Below are positions 15,823 to 22,830 of a DNA stretch of 64,000 bases, piece after piece. Under the pieces are notes generated by a model. The model was given only the letters and a program-made list of their open reading frames with translations. It had not been told where the DNA came from and did no database searches. The DNA is from DATLGB01 sp035540675 (GTDB lineage Bacteria > Actinomycetota > Thermoleophilia > Solirubrobacterales > Solirubrobacteraceae), in the NCBI GenBank assembly GCA_035540675.1, contig DATLGB010000223.1:31099-95098 (forward strand), read 5' to 3'. Position 1 is the stretch's first letter. Each line of letters begins with the position of its first letter. Position numbers and translations under genes: made by a program.

Positions 15823-17048
15823 GGCCCGGGATCACCGTGGTCGAGCGCCGCCTGCGCGAAGACGTCCTGCAGCCGCATCCACTGCGGGATGTGGAAGCGC
15901 GCCATGGCGCGGCGGACGGCCTCGCGGAACGTCTCGGCCGTGTCAGCGTCGGTCGCCGCCAGCGCCTGCATCGCGCTCGCCACGAGCCGGTCGAGCGCGT
16001 CCGACGGCAACTCGAGCAGGGCGCCGAGCCAGATCTGCGCGACGTCGGTGGGGTCGCGACGGGCGCGCGCGTGGACCGCTACCCACTCCGCGGCATCGGA
16101 GCGGCGGGCGTCGTCGCCGGCGTCGGCGCTGCGCAGCAGCTCCTCCCGCGCGAGCTGCTCGGCCGCGAGGTCGCCGGCGGCATCGAGGGCGGTGCCGAGG
16201 TCCTCGGCCTGCGGGACCCCCAGGCGCCGGATTAGCTCAGCCGCCTGCGCGCGCACCGGCTCGGCGGCGCCGGGCGCCGCGAGCGCCTGCCGCGCCGCCA
16301 GGCGCGCCCGTGGCGCGTCGCCCGCGCGCTCGAGCGCCAGCGCCAGGTTGGCCTTGGCCATCGCGAAGGCGTCGGGGCGCAGCGCGCGCGGGCTCGAGGC
16401 GACGGCGACCGCGAACGCCTCGGTCGCGGCCTCGGGACGTCCCCCGGCCAGTCGCGCCAGCCCCAGCGCGTTGGCGGCGGCGGCGCGCCCGGGGGCGTCC
16501 CCCGCGCGCTCGCTCAGCTCCACCGCAGCCTCGAGTGCCGCCTCGGCACCGTCGGCGTCGCCGGCGTCGAGCCGCGCGGCGCCGAGCTCGCGCAGTGCGG
16601 CGGCGGCCTGCGCCGGCACGCGCCGCTCGTCGAGGCGCTCCACCGCCCGCTCGAGCACGCGGGCGGCGGCCTCGGCGCGTCCTCCCTCGCGCATCACCAG
16701 CCCGAGGTTGTACAGCGCGGCGCCCTCGTCGAGGGGCAGGCCGGCGGCGGCCAGCCCGGCGGCGGCGTGCTCGAGCGCCCGCTCGGCGACGTCGAGGCGG
16801 CCGGCGGCACGCAGCGTGGCGCCGAGCCCGTTGAGCGCCTTCGCCTGCTCCGGACGCGCGCCGCGCAGGCCGAACAGGCCGGCCGCGGTCGTGAACGCCT
16901 CCTCGGCGGCGTCGAGCGCGCCCTGCGCGAGGAGCACGCCTCCGAGGTGGAACTGGACGGTGGCGTGCTGGAGCGGGTGGCGGTGCGCGTCGTAGCGCTC
17001 CAGCCGCCCGCGCAGCTCGTCGAGGACGTCGTCGGGAGCCGCCGCCAC
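15813..17048 (-). CDS. tetratricopeptide (TPR) repeat protein
   Basis: This 411-residue, alanine- and arginine-rich helical protein is built of about seven TPR-like helix pairs. Examples are the repeats around HLGGVLLAQGALDAAEEAF, LNGLGATLRAAGRLDVAERAL, LYNLGLVMREGGRAEAAARVL and ANALGLARLAGGRPEAATEAF, each with the Gly/Ala/Pro pattern of TPRs. The C-terminal third departs from the repeat pattern and contains FHIPQWMRLQDVF. The GTG start abuts the TAG stop of the NifU-like gene. It is probably a scaffold for hydrogenase assembly, by position. No enzyme motif is visible. Confidence 0.75.
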   Translation of the reverse strand: MAAAPDDVLDELRGRLERYDAHRHPLQHATVQFHLGGVLLAQGALDAAEEAFTTAAGLFGLRGARPEQAKALNGLGATLRAAGRLDVAERALEHAAAGLAAAGLPLDEGAALYNLGLVMREGGRAEAAARVLERAVERLDERRVPAQAAAALRELGAARLDAGDADGAEAALEAAVELSERAGDAPGRAAAANALGLARLAGGRPEAATEAFAVAVASSPRALRPDAFAMAKANLALALERAGDAPRARLAARQALAAPGAAEPVRAQAAELIRRLGVPQAEDLGTALDAAGDLAAEQLAREELLRSADAGDDARRSDAAEWVAVHARARRDPTDVAQIWLGALLELPSDALDRLVASAMQALAATDADTAETFREAVRRAMARFHIPQWMRLQDVFAQAALDHGDPGPWR

Positions 17049-17639
17049 CTAGGCGTCCGCGCCGCCGCGCGGCAGGCGCGTCTCGATCTGCAGCAGCCCG
17101 GCATCGGCCGGCCCCGCGGCCGGGGGCGGGAAGGCGTCGATCTGCAGCAGCGTCGGTCCGGGCGGCGGATGCGGCAGGGCGTCGTCCTCCTCGACCTCCA
17201 TGGCCACGAAGCCGGGCATGCCCTCGCGCAGCGCCTCCTCCACGCCCCGGCGCAGCGTGATCGTCGACGCGGTGCAGCCCGAGCAGGCGCCCGAGAGCCG
17301 CACGCGCACGACGCCGCCGGCGGCCTCGACGACGCTGACGTCTCCGCCGTGCGAGTGCAGGTAGGGGCGAACGCCGTCCAGCGCCGCCTCGGCCGCCGCG
17401 CGCTCGTCGACGCCGACGGCATACGCGTTCAGCAGCCAGCCGACGGCCGGGTCGGCGCCGCGCAGCCGCTCGACCTCGTCCGGATGCAGCGCGGCGGCGA
17501 GGCGGTGGAGCGCGTGTCGGTGGACGGCGTCGATGCCGTCGAGCAGCGAGAAGACCCGCGCGCGCACGGCCTCGTCGAGAGCGTCGACCGCCCGCAGGTC
17601 GTCCTCCATGTCGTCGAGCAGGTCGTCGAAGTCCGTCAC
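17049..17639 (-). CDS. NifU C-terminal domain (Fe-S scaffold-like) protein
   Basis: This 196-residue protein has an acidic helical N-terminus (TDFDDLLDDMEDDLRAVD) and a NifU-C domain at about residues 90-150. The domain has LHSHGGDVSVVE and GACSGCTASTITLRRGVEEALRE, where the C-x-x-C pair is the site of Fe-S cluster assembly or transfer. A proline-rich tail follows. A role in loading clusters on HhyS is likely but inferred. The GTG at 17639 has AAAGG about 10 bases upstream. Longer starts at 17660 (GTG) and 17669 (ATG) would overlap the opposite-strand protease start at 17661. It heads a three-gene minus block. Confidence 0.82.
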   Translation of the reverse strand: MTDFDDLLDDMEDDLRAVDALDEAVRARVFSLLDGIDAVHRHALHRLAAALHPDEVERLRGADPAVGWLLNAYAVGVDERAAAEAALDGVRPYLHSHGGDVSVVEAAGGVVRVRLSGACSGCTASTITLRRGVEEALREGMPGFVAMEVEEDDALPHPPPGPTLLQIDAFPPPAAGPADAGLLQIETRLPRGGADA

Positions 17640-17660
17640 CGGCGAAGTACCTTTCGTCAC

Positions 17661-18134
17661 TTGGACCATACCGGCCGCATCATCGTCGCGTGCGTGGGCA
17701 ACGTCCTGCGGCTCGACGACGGTTTCGGGTACGCGGTCGCCGAGCGGCTCGGCGACGTGCCGCCGGGCGTCGAGGTGCTGGAGAGCGGCATCGGCGGCAT
17801 GATGGTCGTGCAGGAGCTGCTGGTCGGGGCGGACGGGCTGATCATCGTGGACGCCGTGGACCGCGGCGCGGCGCCCGGCACGCTGTTCGTGATCGAGCCG
17901 GAGGTGGAGCCGCCGTCGCAGGTCGGCGACATCCACCTGTCCAACCCGGACAAGGTGCTGTCGCTGGCCGGCGGCCTCGGGTGCCTGCCTGAGCGGCTCC
18001 TGCTGGTCGGCTGCCAGCCGCGCGACGTCGAGGGCATGGGTCGCCGCCTGTCGCCGGAGGTCGAGCGAGCCGTGGACCTGGCGGTCGACCGCATCCACGC
18101 GATCCTGCGCGAGTGGACGGCCGCCCCGGCGTGA
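17661..18134 (+). CDS. hydrogenase maturation protease (peptidase M52, HyaD/HoxM family)
   Basis: This endopeptidase removes the C-terminal tail of the nickel-loaded large subunit. The 157-residue protein has the family motif VGNVLRLDDGFGYAVAERL, the second acidic residue in LIIVDAVDRG, and the histidine in GDIHLSNPD. These correspond to the three nickel ligands Glu/Asp16, Asp62 and His93 of E. coli HybD. The end LLVGCQPRDVEGMGRRLSPEVERAVDLAV is also typical. The TTG at 17661 is the only start that keeps the first beta strand; it is 21 bp from the divergent NifU-like start. A GTGA overlap leads into the methyltransferase gene. Confidence 0.9.
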   Translation: MDHTGRIIVACVGNVLRLDDGFGYAVAERLGDVPPGVEVLESGIGGMMVVQELLVGADGLIIVDAVDRGAAPGTLFVIEPEVEPPSQVGDIHLSNPDKVLSLAGGLGCLPERLLLVGCQPRDVEGMGRRLSPEVERAVDLAVDRIHAILREWTAAPA

Positions 18135-18739
18135 GCGGCGACCGCGAGCGCTGGAACGAGCGGCACGCCGCCGCGCTGGCCGCCGGGCGGGCGAACGGGC
18201 CGCCGAGCGCGTGGCTGCTCGAGCACGCCGGTGTCGTGGCGGCGCAGCCGCGCGGCCGCGCGCTCGACGTCGCGTGCGGCCTCGGCCGCAACGCGCTGCA
18301 CCTCGCCGCGATGGGCTTTCGGGTTCTCGCCCTGGACGTCTCCGACGTCGCGGTCGAGCACGTGGCGCGGCGCGCGCGCGAGCGGGGTCTGGCGGTGGAG
18401 GCGCGACGGGTCGACCTCGGTCGCGAAGCGCTGCCGCCGGGACCCTTCGAGGTCGTCGTGGTCGCGTCCTTTTTGGACCGCCGCCTGCTCGGGCCGCTGG
18501 CGCGGGCGCTCGCCCCGGGCGGGCTGCTGCTCTACGACACGTTCCTGGCCGATGCGACGGCGACCTGCGGCCCGCGCGATCCCGCGCACGTCCTGCGGCC
18601 GGGGGAGCTCTCCGCGGCCTTCGCCGGCCTCGAGCGGCTGGATCTGCGCGAAGGCGCCCCGGCGCCCGGCGAGCGCGCGCGGGCCCGGCTCCTCGCCCGC
18701 CGCCGCGACGGGTTGCCGGTGTGTGTTCCAGACACGTAG
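18131..18739 (+). CDS. class I SAM-dependent methyltransferase
   Basis: This 202-residue Rossmann methyltransferase resembles TehB-type enzymes. The N-terminus is RWNERHAAALAAG, motif I is LDVACGLGRNALHLAA, motif II VLALDVSDVAVEHV, and the post-motif region reads FEVVVVASFLDRRLLGPLARALAPGGLLLYDTF. The substrate is unknown; TehB relatives methylate tellurite and selenium compounds, so a link with the selenoprotein gene that follows 10 bp later is possible but unproven. The GTG start overlaps the protease stop (GTGA), which puts it in the hydrogenase maturation operon. Confidence 0.85.
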   Translation: MSGDRERWNERHAAALAAGRANGPPSAWLLEHAGVVAAQPRGRALDVACGLGRNALHLAAMGFRVLALDVSDVAVEHVARRARERGLAVEARRVDLGREALPPGPFEVVVVASFLDRRLLGPLARALAPGGLLLYDTFLADATATCGPRDPAHVLRPGELSAAFAGLERLDLREGAPAPGERARARLLARRRDGLPVCVPDT

Positions 18740-18749
18740 AATCGCGCCC

Positions 18750-19502
18750 ATGAAGCTCGTCGTGGCCGGCAAGGGCGGCTCGGGGAAGACGTCCATCTCG
18801 GGGACGCTGGCGCGCCTGCTCGCCCGCTCGGGCCGGCGCGTGCTGGCGATCGACGCCGACTCCAATCCGAACCTGTCGCTGACGCTCGGCATCCCGGCCG
18901 ACCGCTTCAACTCGGTGCCCACGCTGCCGCGCGACCTGCTGCAGCGCACGCCGGATGGCGCACGGCTGTCGAAGTCGCTCGACGAGATCCGGTCCTCGCA
19001 CTCCCTCGACGGGCCCGACGGCGTCAGCCTGCTCGTCATGGCCCACCCGCAGCACGCGGGCACCGGGTGACTGTGCTCCATGCACGCTACGGTCCGTAGC
19101 GTCATCGAGGTGTCAGGCGAGGGTCCCGCGGACGTGACGATCCTCGACACGGAAGCGTCGCCGGAGCACCTCTCGCGCGGGACGGCGATGCACGCCGACG
19201 CGATGCTCGTGGTCGTCGAGCCCTACTTCAAGTCGCTCGAGACGGGCCGGCGGATGGCGGCGCTCGGCACCGACCTCGGGCTGCCGCGCGTCGCGCTCGT
19301 GGCCAACAAGATGCGCGACGAGCGCGACGAGGCCGCCGTGCGCGAGTTCGCCGAGCAGCACGGGCTCGAGGTGGCGGGGACCATCCCCTTCGACGAGGCG
19401 ATGCCGGCCGCCGAGCGCGCCGGCGTCTCACCGCTCGACCACGATCCCGGCGCGCCGAGCGTCGCGGCGATCGGCGAGCTCGCCCGGAGCTTCGTGCGAT
19501 GA
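18750..19502 (+). CDS. CooC-like nickel-insertion ATPase with in-frame TGA (putative selenoprotein)
   Basis: This is a ParA/MinD-type P-loop ATPase of the CooC family, which inserts nickel into CO dehydrogenase. The first part begins MKLVVAGKGGSGKTS (deviant Walker A, residues 7-14) and has AIDADSNPNLSLTLGIP. TGA stands at codon 107 (19068-19070). Without a frame change the protein continues LCSMHATVR, then VTILDTEASPEHLSRGT, VVEPYFKSLETGRRMA and LVANKM, all CooC-like, to TGA 19502. That gives 250 residues, the normal length. The TGA forms U107-L-C109, matching the CxC nickel motif of CooC. A strong hairpin follows. A nonsense-mutated pseudogene is the alternative, but the second case at 38498 argues against it. 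Confidence 0.85.
19068..19102 (+). promoter_or_regulatory. selenocysteine TGA codon and SECIS-like hairpin in the first CooC-like gene
   Basis: The TGA (19068-19070) is followed at 19084-19102 by a perfect 8-bp stem, ACGCTACG / CGTAGCGT, closing on GTC. The apical sequence reads GGTC, the same as in the E. coli fdhF SECIS loop, and starts 20 nt after the TGA (18 in fdhF). Position, stem strength and the loop GU fit SelB recognition. The hairpin lies in coding sequence, as bacterial SECIS elements do. There is no bulged U, unlike fdhF. Confidence 0.8.
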
Positions 19503-19864
19503 GCGACCTCGAGCGGCTGAAGATCCTCGACGAGGTCCTGCAGGCGATGTACTGGATGCACGCCGAGGGCATCTCGTCGGTACCGACCGCGGACGAGCTC
19601 TCGCGCTTCCTGGGCGTGCCGTCGGGGACGCTCGCGCCCCACCTGGAGGGCTTCGCCGACGACGGCCTGCTCGAGCGCGAGGCGGGCGGCTACCGCCTCA
19701 GCGCCGAGGGGGAGCAGCGCGGCAAGCGGACGTTCGCCGACGAGTTCGCGGGCCTGACCGGCGCCTCGCACGGCGAGTGCGACGAGAACTGCTGGTGCCA
19801 CGATTCGCCGGAGGCGGCGGCGAGCTGTCTGGAGGAGCGCAGCGGGCATGCCCACCAGCACTGA
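19499..19864 (+). CDS. winged-helix regulator-like protein with Cys/His tail
   Basis: This 121-residue protein has a winged-helix DNA-binding fold (about 8-75: LDEVLQAMYWMHAEG, LSRFLGVPSGTLAPHLEGFADDGLLERE and GGYRLSAEGEQRG). A metal-binding-like tail, ECDENCWCHDSPEAAASC and GHAHQH, carries four cysteines and several histidines. This suggests a metal-responsive regulator or a metal carrier; which metal is unknown, with nickel suggested by the CooC neighbour. The ATG at 19499 overlaps the CooC-like gene's stop (ATGA). Its end overlaps the PadR gene by 17 bp. Confidence 0.75.
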   Translation: MSDLERLKILDEVLQAMYWMHAEGISSVPTADELSRFLGVPSGTLAPHLEGFADDGLLEREAGGYRLSAEGEQRGKRTFADEFAGLTGASHGECDENCWCHDSPEAAASCLEERSGHAHQH

Positions 19865-20237
19865 GCCGGCGGCGCCGCTGCTGCCGCGCAACTTCCTGCG
19901 CCCGTGCGTCCTGCTGTTGCTGCGCGAATCCCCCGCTCACGGTTACGACCTGCTCGAGCGGCTCGCGGCCTTCGGGTTCGCCAAGCAGGATCCGGGCGGC
20001 CTGTACCGCGCGCTGCGGGCGCTGGAGGACGAGGGCCTCGTGCGCTCCTCGTGGGAGGCGTCCGACCAGGGCCCGGACCGCCGCATCTACGAGATCACGC
20101 GCGCGGGCGCCGAGCACCTGCACGAGCACGCGCTCGCGCTGCAGTCGACCGCCGACGTGCTGCACGCGTTCCTTGGCCGCTACGAGGAGTTCGTCGCGCT
20201 GCCGGAGCGCCCCCGCGCGGCGCGGGCGCTGCGCTGA
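19848..20237 (+). CDS. PadR family transcriptional regulator
   Basis: This 129-residue PadR-type winged-helix protein has LLLLRESPAHGYDLLERL (helix-turn-helix start), DPGGLYRALRALEDEGLVRSSWE (recognition helix and wing) and RRIYEITRAGAEHL. The C-terminal helix for dimerisation is short. It is the last gene of the maturation operon, starting inside the preceding gene. It may control the hydrogenase operons through a site such as the inverted repeat at 11236; this is inference. The next gene is on the opposite strand and ends 2 bp away. Confidence 0.88.
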   Translation: MPTSTEPAAPLLPRNFLRPCVLLLLRESPAHGYDLLERLAAFGFAKQDPGGLYRALRALEDEGLVRSSWEASDQGPDRRIYEITRAGAEHLHEHALALQSTADVLHAFLGRYEEFVALPERPRAARALR

Positions 20238-20238
20238 C

Positions 20239-20616
20239 TCAGCGGGCGAGCACCATCCACAGGCCGGTGGCGGCGACGGGCGGTCCCGCGCTGAGGTGCA
20301 GGAGCCCGGTGAGCGCGGGCGCCGTCCCGTCGAGGATCTCCGGCAGCAGGGGGACGTGCGTCGCGGTGATCCACAGGCCGGCGAGCAGCGCGACGGCGGC
20401 AGCCGCCAGCCACGGAGCGCTGCCCGGGCGCCAGCCCGCTCCGAGGACCGCTCCGGCCGCGGCGAGCAGGATCACGCCGGGCACCACGTGATCGACCACC
20501 TCGACCGTCGGGTCCACGTCGAGCCGGGCGAGGTAGGGGACGGCGATCGCCCACGCCGCCGCGACCACCAGGATCCACGGCTGCGGCCGGCGCGGCGTCT
20601 GCGGGCGTGCGGTCAC
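20239..20616 (-). CDS. small integral membrane protein, unknown
   Basis: This unrecognised 125-residue protein has about four hydrophobic segments: 14-30 (WILVVAAAWAIAVPYLA), 44-62 (VVPGVILLAAAGAVLGAGW), 69-86 (WLAAAAVALLAGLWITA) and the C-terminal SAGPPVAATGLWMVLA. It begins at GTG 20616 with a Pro/Arg-rich cytoplasmic N-terminus. It is a single minus-strand gene between two plus-strand operons. Coding status is supported by the membrane pattern and the lack of a better frame. Confidence 0.65.
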   Translation of the reverse strand: MTARPQTPRRPQPWILVVAAAWAIAVPYLARLDVDPTVEVVDHVVPGVILLAAAGAVLGAGWRPGSAPWLAAAAVALLAGLWITATHVPLLPEILDGTAPALTGLLHLSAGPPVAATGLWMVLAR

Positions 20617-20660
20617 GACCGCGGATCATCGCGCAGCACGGCGGCGGCGGCCGCGGCAGG

Positions 20661-22184
20661 ATGCCGCGGGTGACCGCTGAGCCGGGCAGATCGCGTCCCT
20701 GGGCCGGCGGCGCGCTGCTGGCGGCCACCGGCGCGGCGATGCTGGCGGCGGCTCTGCTCGGCGACCCGGCGCCGGTGGCGGTGCCGGCGCAGGCCGATCG
20801 CCCGGTGAGCGCCCGCGCGGGCGACCGGGGCGACATCCGCGCGCACAACTCGCCGACGCTCGCGCGCAACCCCCGCCGGCCGGCCGAGCTCGCGGTCACG
20901 AGCCGGATCGACACGCCTCGCTTCTCGTGCGCGCTGCGCGTGTCGCCCGACGGCGGCCGCTCCTGGCGCAGCACCCGCGTGCCGATCCCGGCGGGCGAGC
21001 AGCGCAAGTGCTACGCGCCCGACGCCGCCTTCGGGCCGGACGGCACGCTGTACATGAGCTACGTCACCCTGCGCGGGATCGGCAACGTCCCGAACGCCGT
21101 GTGGCTCGCGCGCTCGCGCGACGGCGGCCGCACGCTGGAGCCGCCCCGCCGCGTCGCGGGGCCGCTGGCCTTCCAGGTGCGCCTGGCGGTCGACCCGGCC
21201 GCCCCCGGGACGCTGTACGTGACCTGGCTGCAGGCGCGCGAGGTCGGGCCGCTGCGCTTCACCGCGCCCGGCAACCCGATCGTCGCCAGCTCCTCGACCG
21301 ACGGCGGGCGCACCTGGTCGCGGCCCGCGCGCGTCAGCAGCGCGGCGCGCGGCCGGGTGCTCGCGGGGACGCCGCGAGTCGGGCGCGACGGCGAGCTGTA
21401 CGTCGCGTACCTCGACCTCGGCGACGACCGGCTCGACTACGAGGGCGGGCACGACGCGCTCGGCGGACCGCCCCACCCGGGGCCGTTCACGCTGGTGGTC
21501 TCCCGCTCGCGCGACCGCGGTGCGACGTGGGAGGAGTCGGTGGCCGACGACGCCATCCGGCCGACCCGTCGCTTCGTCGCCTTCCTGCCGCCGTTCCCGG
21601 CCCTGGCGATCGATCGTCGCAGCGGCCGGATCCACGTCGCGTTCGAGGATCGCCGCCACGGCAGCGCCGACGTGCACGTGTGGACGCTGGCGCCGGGAGC
21701 GAGCGACTGGAACGGCCCGGTGCGACTGGACGACGCGCCCGCGATCGACCGCTCCGCGCAGTACCTGCCGCAGCTCGATGTCGCGCCGAGTGGGCGCCTC
21801 GACGTCGCCTACTACGACCGCCGCGGCGATCCGCGCGGCCGCCGGACGGAGGTCTCGCTGCAGTCCTCCCACGACGACGGCGGGTCGTTCGGCGAGCGGG
21901 TCCGGCTGTCGAGCCGGACCTTCGACGGCGGGATCGGGGCAGGCAGCGAGCGCGGCCTGCCCGACCCCGGCAGCCGCATCGGCCTCATCTCCGGCCCCGC
22001 CGACGCGATGGCCGCGTGGAGCGACACGCGCGCCGGCACGGAGGCATCGAACAAGCAGGAGATCCGCGCCGCGCGCGTCACCTTCCGCGGCGGGACCCGG
22101 CCGGGCAGCGGCTTGTGGCTTGGCGGCGGCGGGCTGCTGCTGATCGCCGCCGGCGCGCTGCTGGCCGCGCGGTCTCGGCGCTGA
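20661..22184 (+). CDS. anchored BNR/Asp-box repeat beta-propeller exoprotein (module A)
   Basis: This 507-residue exported protein has an N-terminal membrane helix (GGALLAATGAAMLAAALL), a sialidase-like propeller with Asp-box motifs (SPDGGRSWR, SRDGGRTLE, STDGGRTWS, SRDRGATWEE, SHDDGGSFGE), and a C-terminal helix followed by RSRR, so it is probably held at the membrane. No sialidase catalytic residues are evident; the propeller may bind ligands. It shares long stretches with the protein at 27022 (for example GPLAFQVRL, DRLDYEGGH and YYDRRGDP). The start could also be GTG 20670, which has better ribosome-binding-site spacing. Confidence 0.85.
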   Translation: MPRVTAEPGRSRPWAGGALLAATGAAMLAAALLGDPAPVAVPAQADRPVSARAGDRGDIRAHNSPTLARNPRRPAELAVTSRIDTPRFSCALRVSPDGGRSWRSTRVPIPAGEQRKCYAPDAAFGPDGTLYMSYVTLRGIGNVPNAVWLARSRDGGRTLEPPRRVAGPLAFQVRLAVDPAAPGTLYVTWLQAREVGPLRFTAPGNPIVASSSTDGGRTWSRPARVSSAARGRVLAGTPRVGRDGELYVAYLDLGDDRLDYEGGHDALGGPPHPGPFTLVVSRSRDRGATWEESVADDAIRPTRRFVAFLPPFPALAIDRRSGRIHVAFEDRRHGSADVHVWTLAPGASDWNGPVRLDDAPAIDRSAQYLPQLDVAPSGRLDVAYYDRRGDPRGRRTEVSLQSSHDDGGSFGERVRLSSRTFDGGIGAGSERGLPDPGSRIGLISGPADAMAAWSDTRAGTEASNKQEIRAARVTFRGGTRPGSGLWLGGGGLLLIAAGALLAARSRR

Positions 22185-22262
22185 CCGTCCAGAGGTTCCG
22201 ACGGCCGCTTTGCGGTGATACGGTGCGTCAGTACAGGGGTCGCACGGGAGGAGAGGACCGGC

Positions 22263-22826
22263 ATGACCGACAGTCGTCGGAGGTTGATCACTCTGGTGGT
22301 CGTCGCAGCGGTGGCCGTGCCGCTCGCCGTCGCCGCGACAGCGTTCGCGTGCGCGCGGCTCGCGACCTTGAAGCTCGACCGCGCGGGCGGCACGCCGGGT
22401 GACCGCGTCACCGCCGTCGGGCGCAACTTCAACAGCACGGCATCATCGTCGCCGGTCAGCATCCGCTTCAACAGCCGCAATGGCCGCGTGCTCTGGGAGG
22501 GCCGGCCGGACGCGCAGGGCCGCTTCCGCGGGACGTTCGAGATCCCGCGGGGGCGCGCGGGCCACTACGTGATCCTCGCGACGCAGTCGCTCGCCAACGG
22601 CTCGCCGGCCCCGGGCACCCCGGGCCGCGCGCCGCTGCGGATCCGGCGCGCCGACGCATCGCGCTCGGTCGCCGTCGTGCCGCCCGGCACCGGCGCCGGC
22701 CCCTCCGGGCCGCCCGCCGGCGTCGGCCTGGTCGGGGCGCTGGCGCTCCTGGCCCTGGGCGGTGCCGCCGCCGTCGGCCGCGTGCGCTCGCGCAGCAGCC
22801 TCCGCTCCGTCGCCCAGCCGTCGTAG
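22263..22826 (+). CDS. secreted IPT/TIG-like domain protein with C-terminal membrane helix
   Basis: This 187-residue protein has a signal peptide (residues 1-29: RRRLITLVVVAAVAVPLAVAATAFA) and one Ig-like IPT/TIG-type domain (LDRAGGTPGDRVTAVGRNF, FNSRNGRVLWEG, GTFEIPRGRAGHYVILATQ). A Pro/Gly-rich spacer and a C-terminal helix (VGLVGALALLALGGAAAV) before an Arg-rich end suggest surface anchoring. GGGAGGAGAGG upstream of ATG 22263 is a strong ribosome-binding site. The protein at 28559 has the same plan, and both lie next to a BNR propeller gene. Confidence 0.8.
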   Translation: MTDSRRRLITLVVVAAVAVPLAVAATAFACARLATLKLDRAGGTPGDRVTAVGRNFNSTASSSPVSIRFNSRNGRVLWEGRPDAQGRFRGTFEIPRGRAGHYVILATQSLANGSPAPGTPGRAPLRIRRADASRSVAVVPPGTGAGPSGPPAGVGLVGALALLALGGAAAVGRVRSRSSLRSVAQPS

Positions 22827-22830
22827 CCGG

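Noticed and set aside
18750..19502. Reading the CooC-like gene as a nonsense pseudogene or two separate genes
   Set aside because: The frame continues without any shift, conserved motifs follow the TGA, the TGA sits in the metal motif, a SECIS-like hairpin follows, and an independent second gene shows the same.
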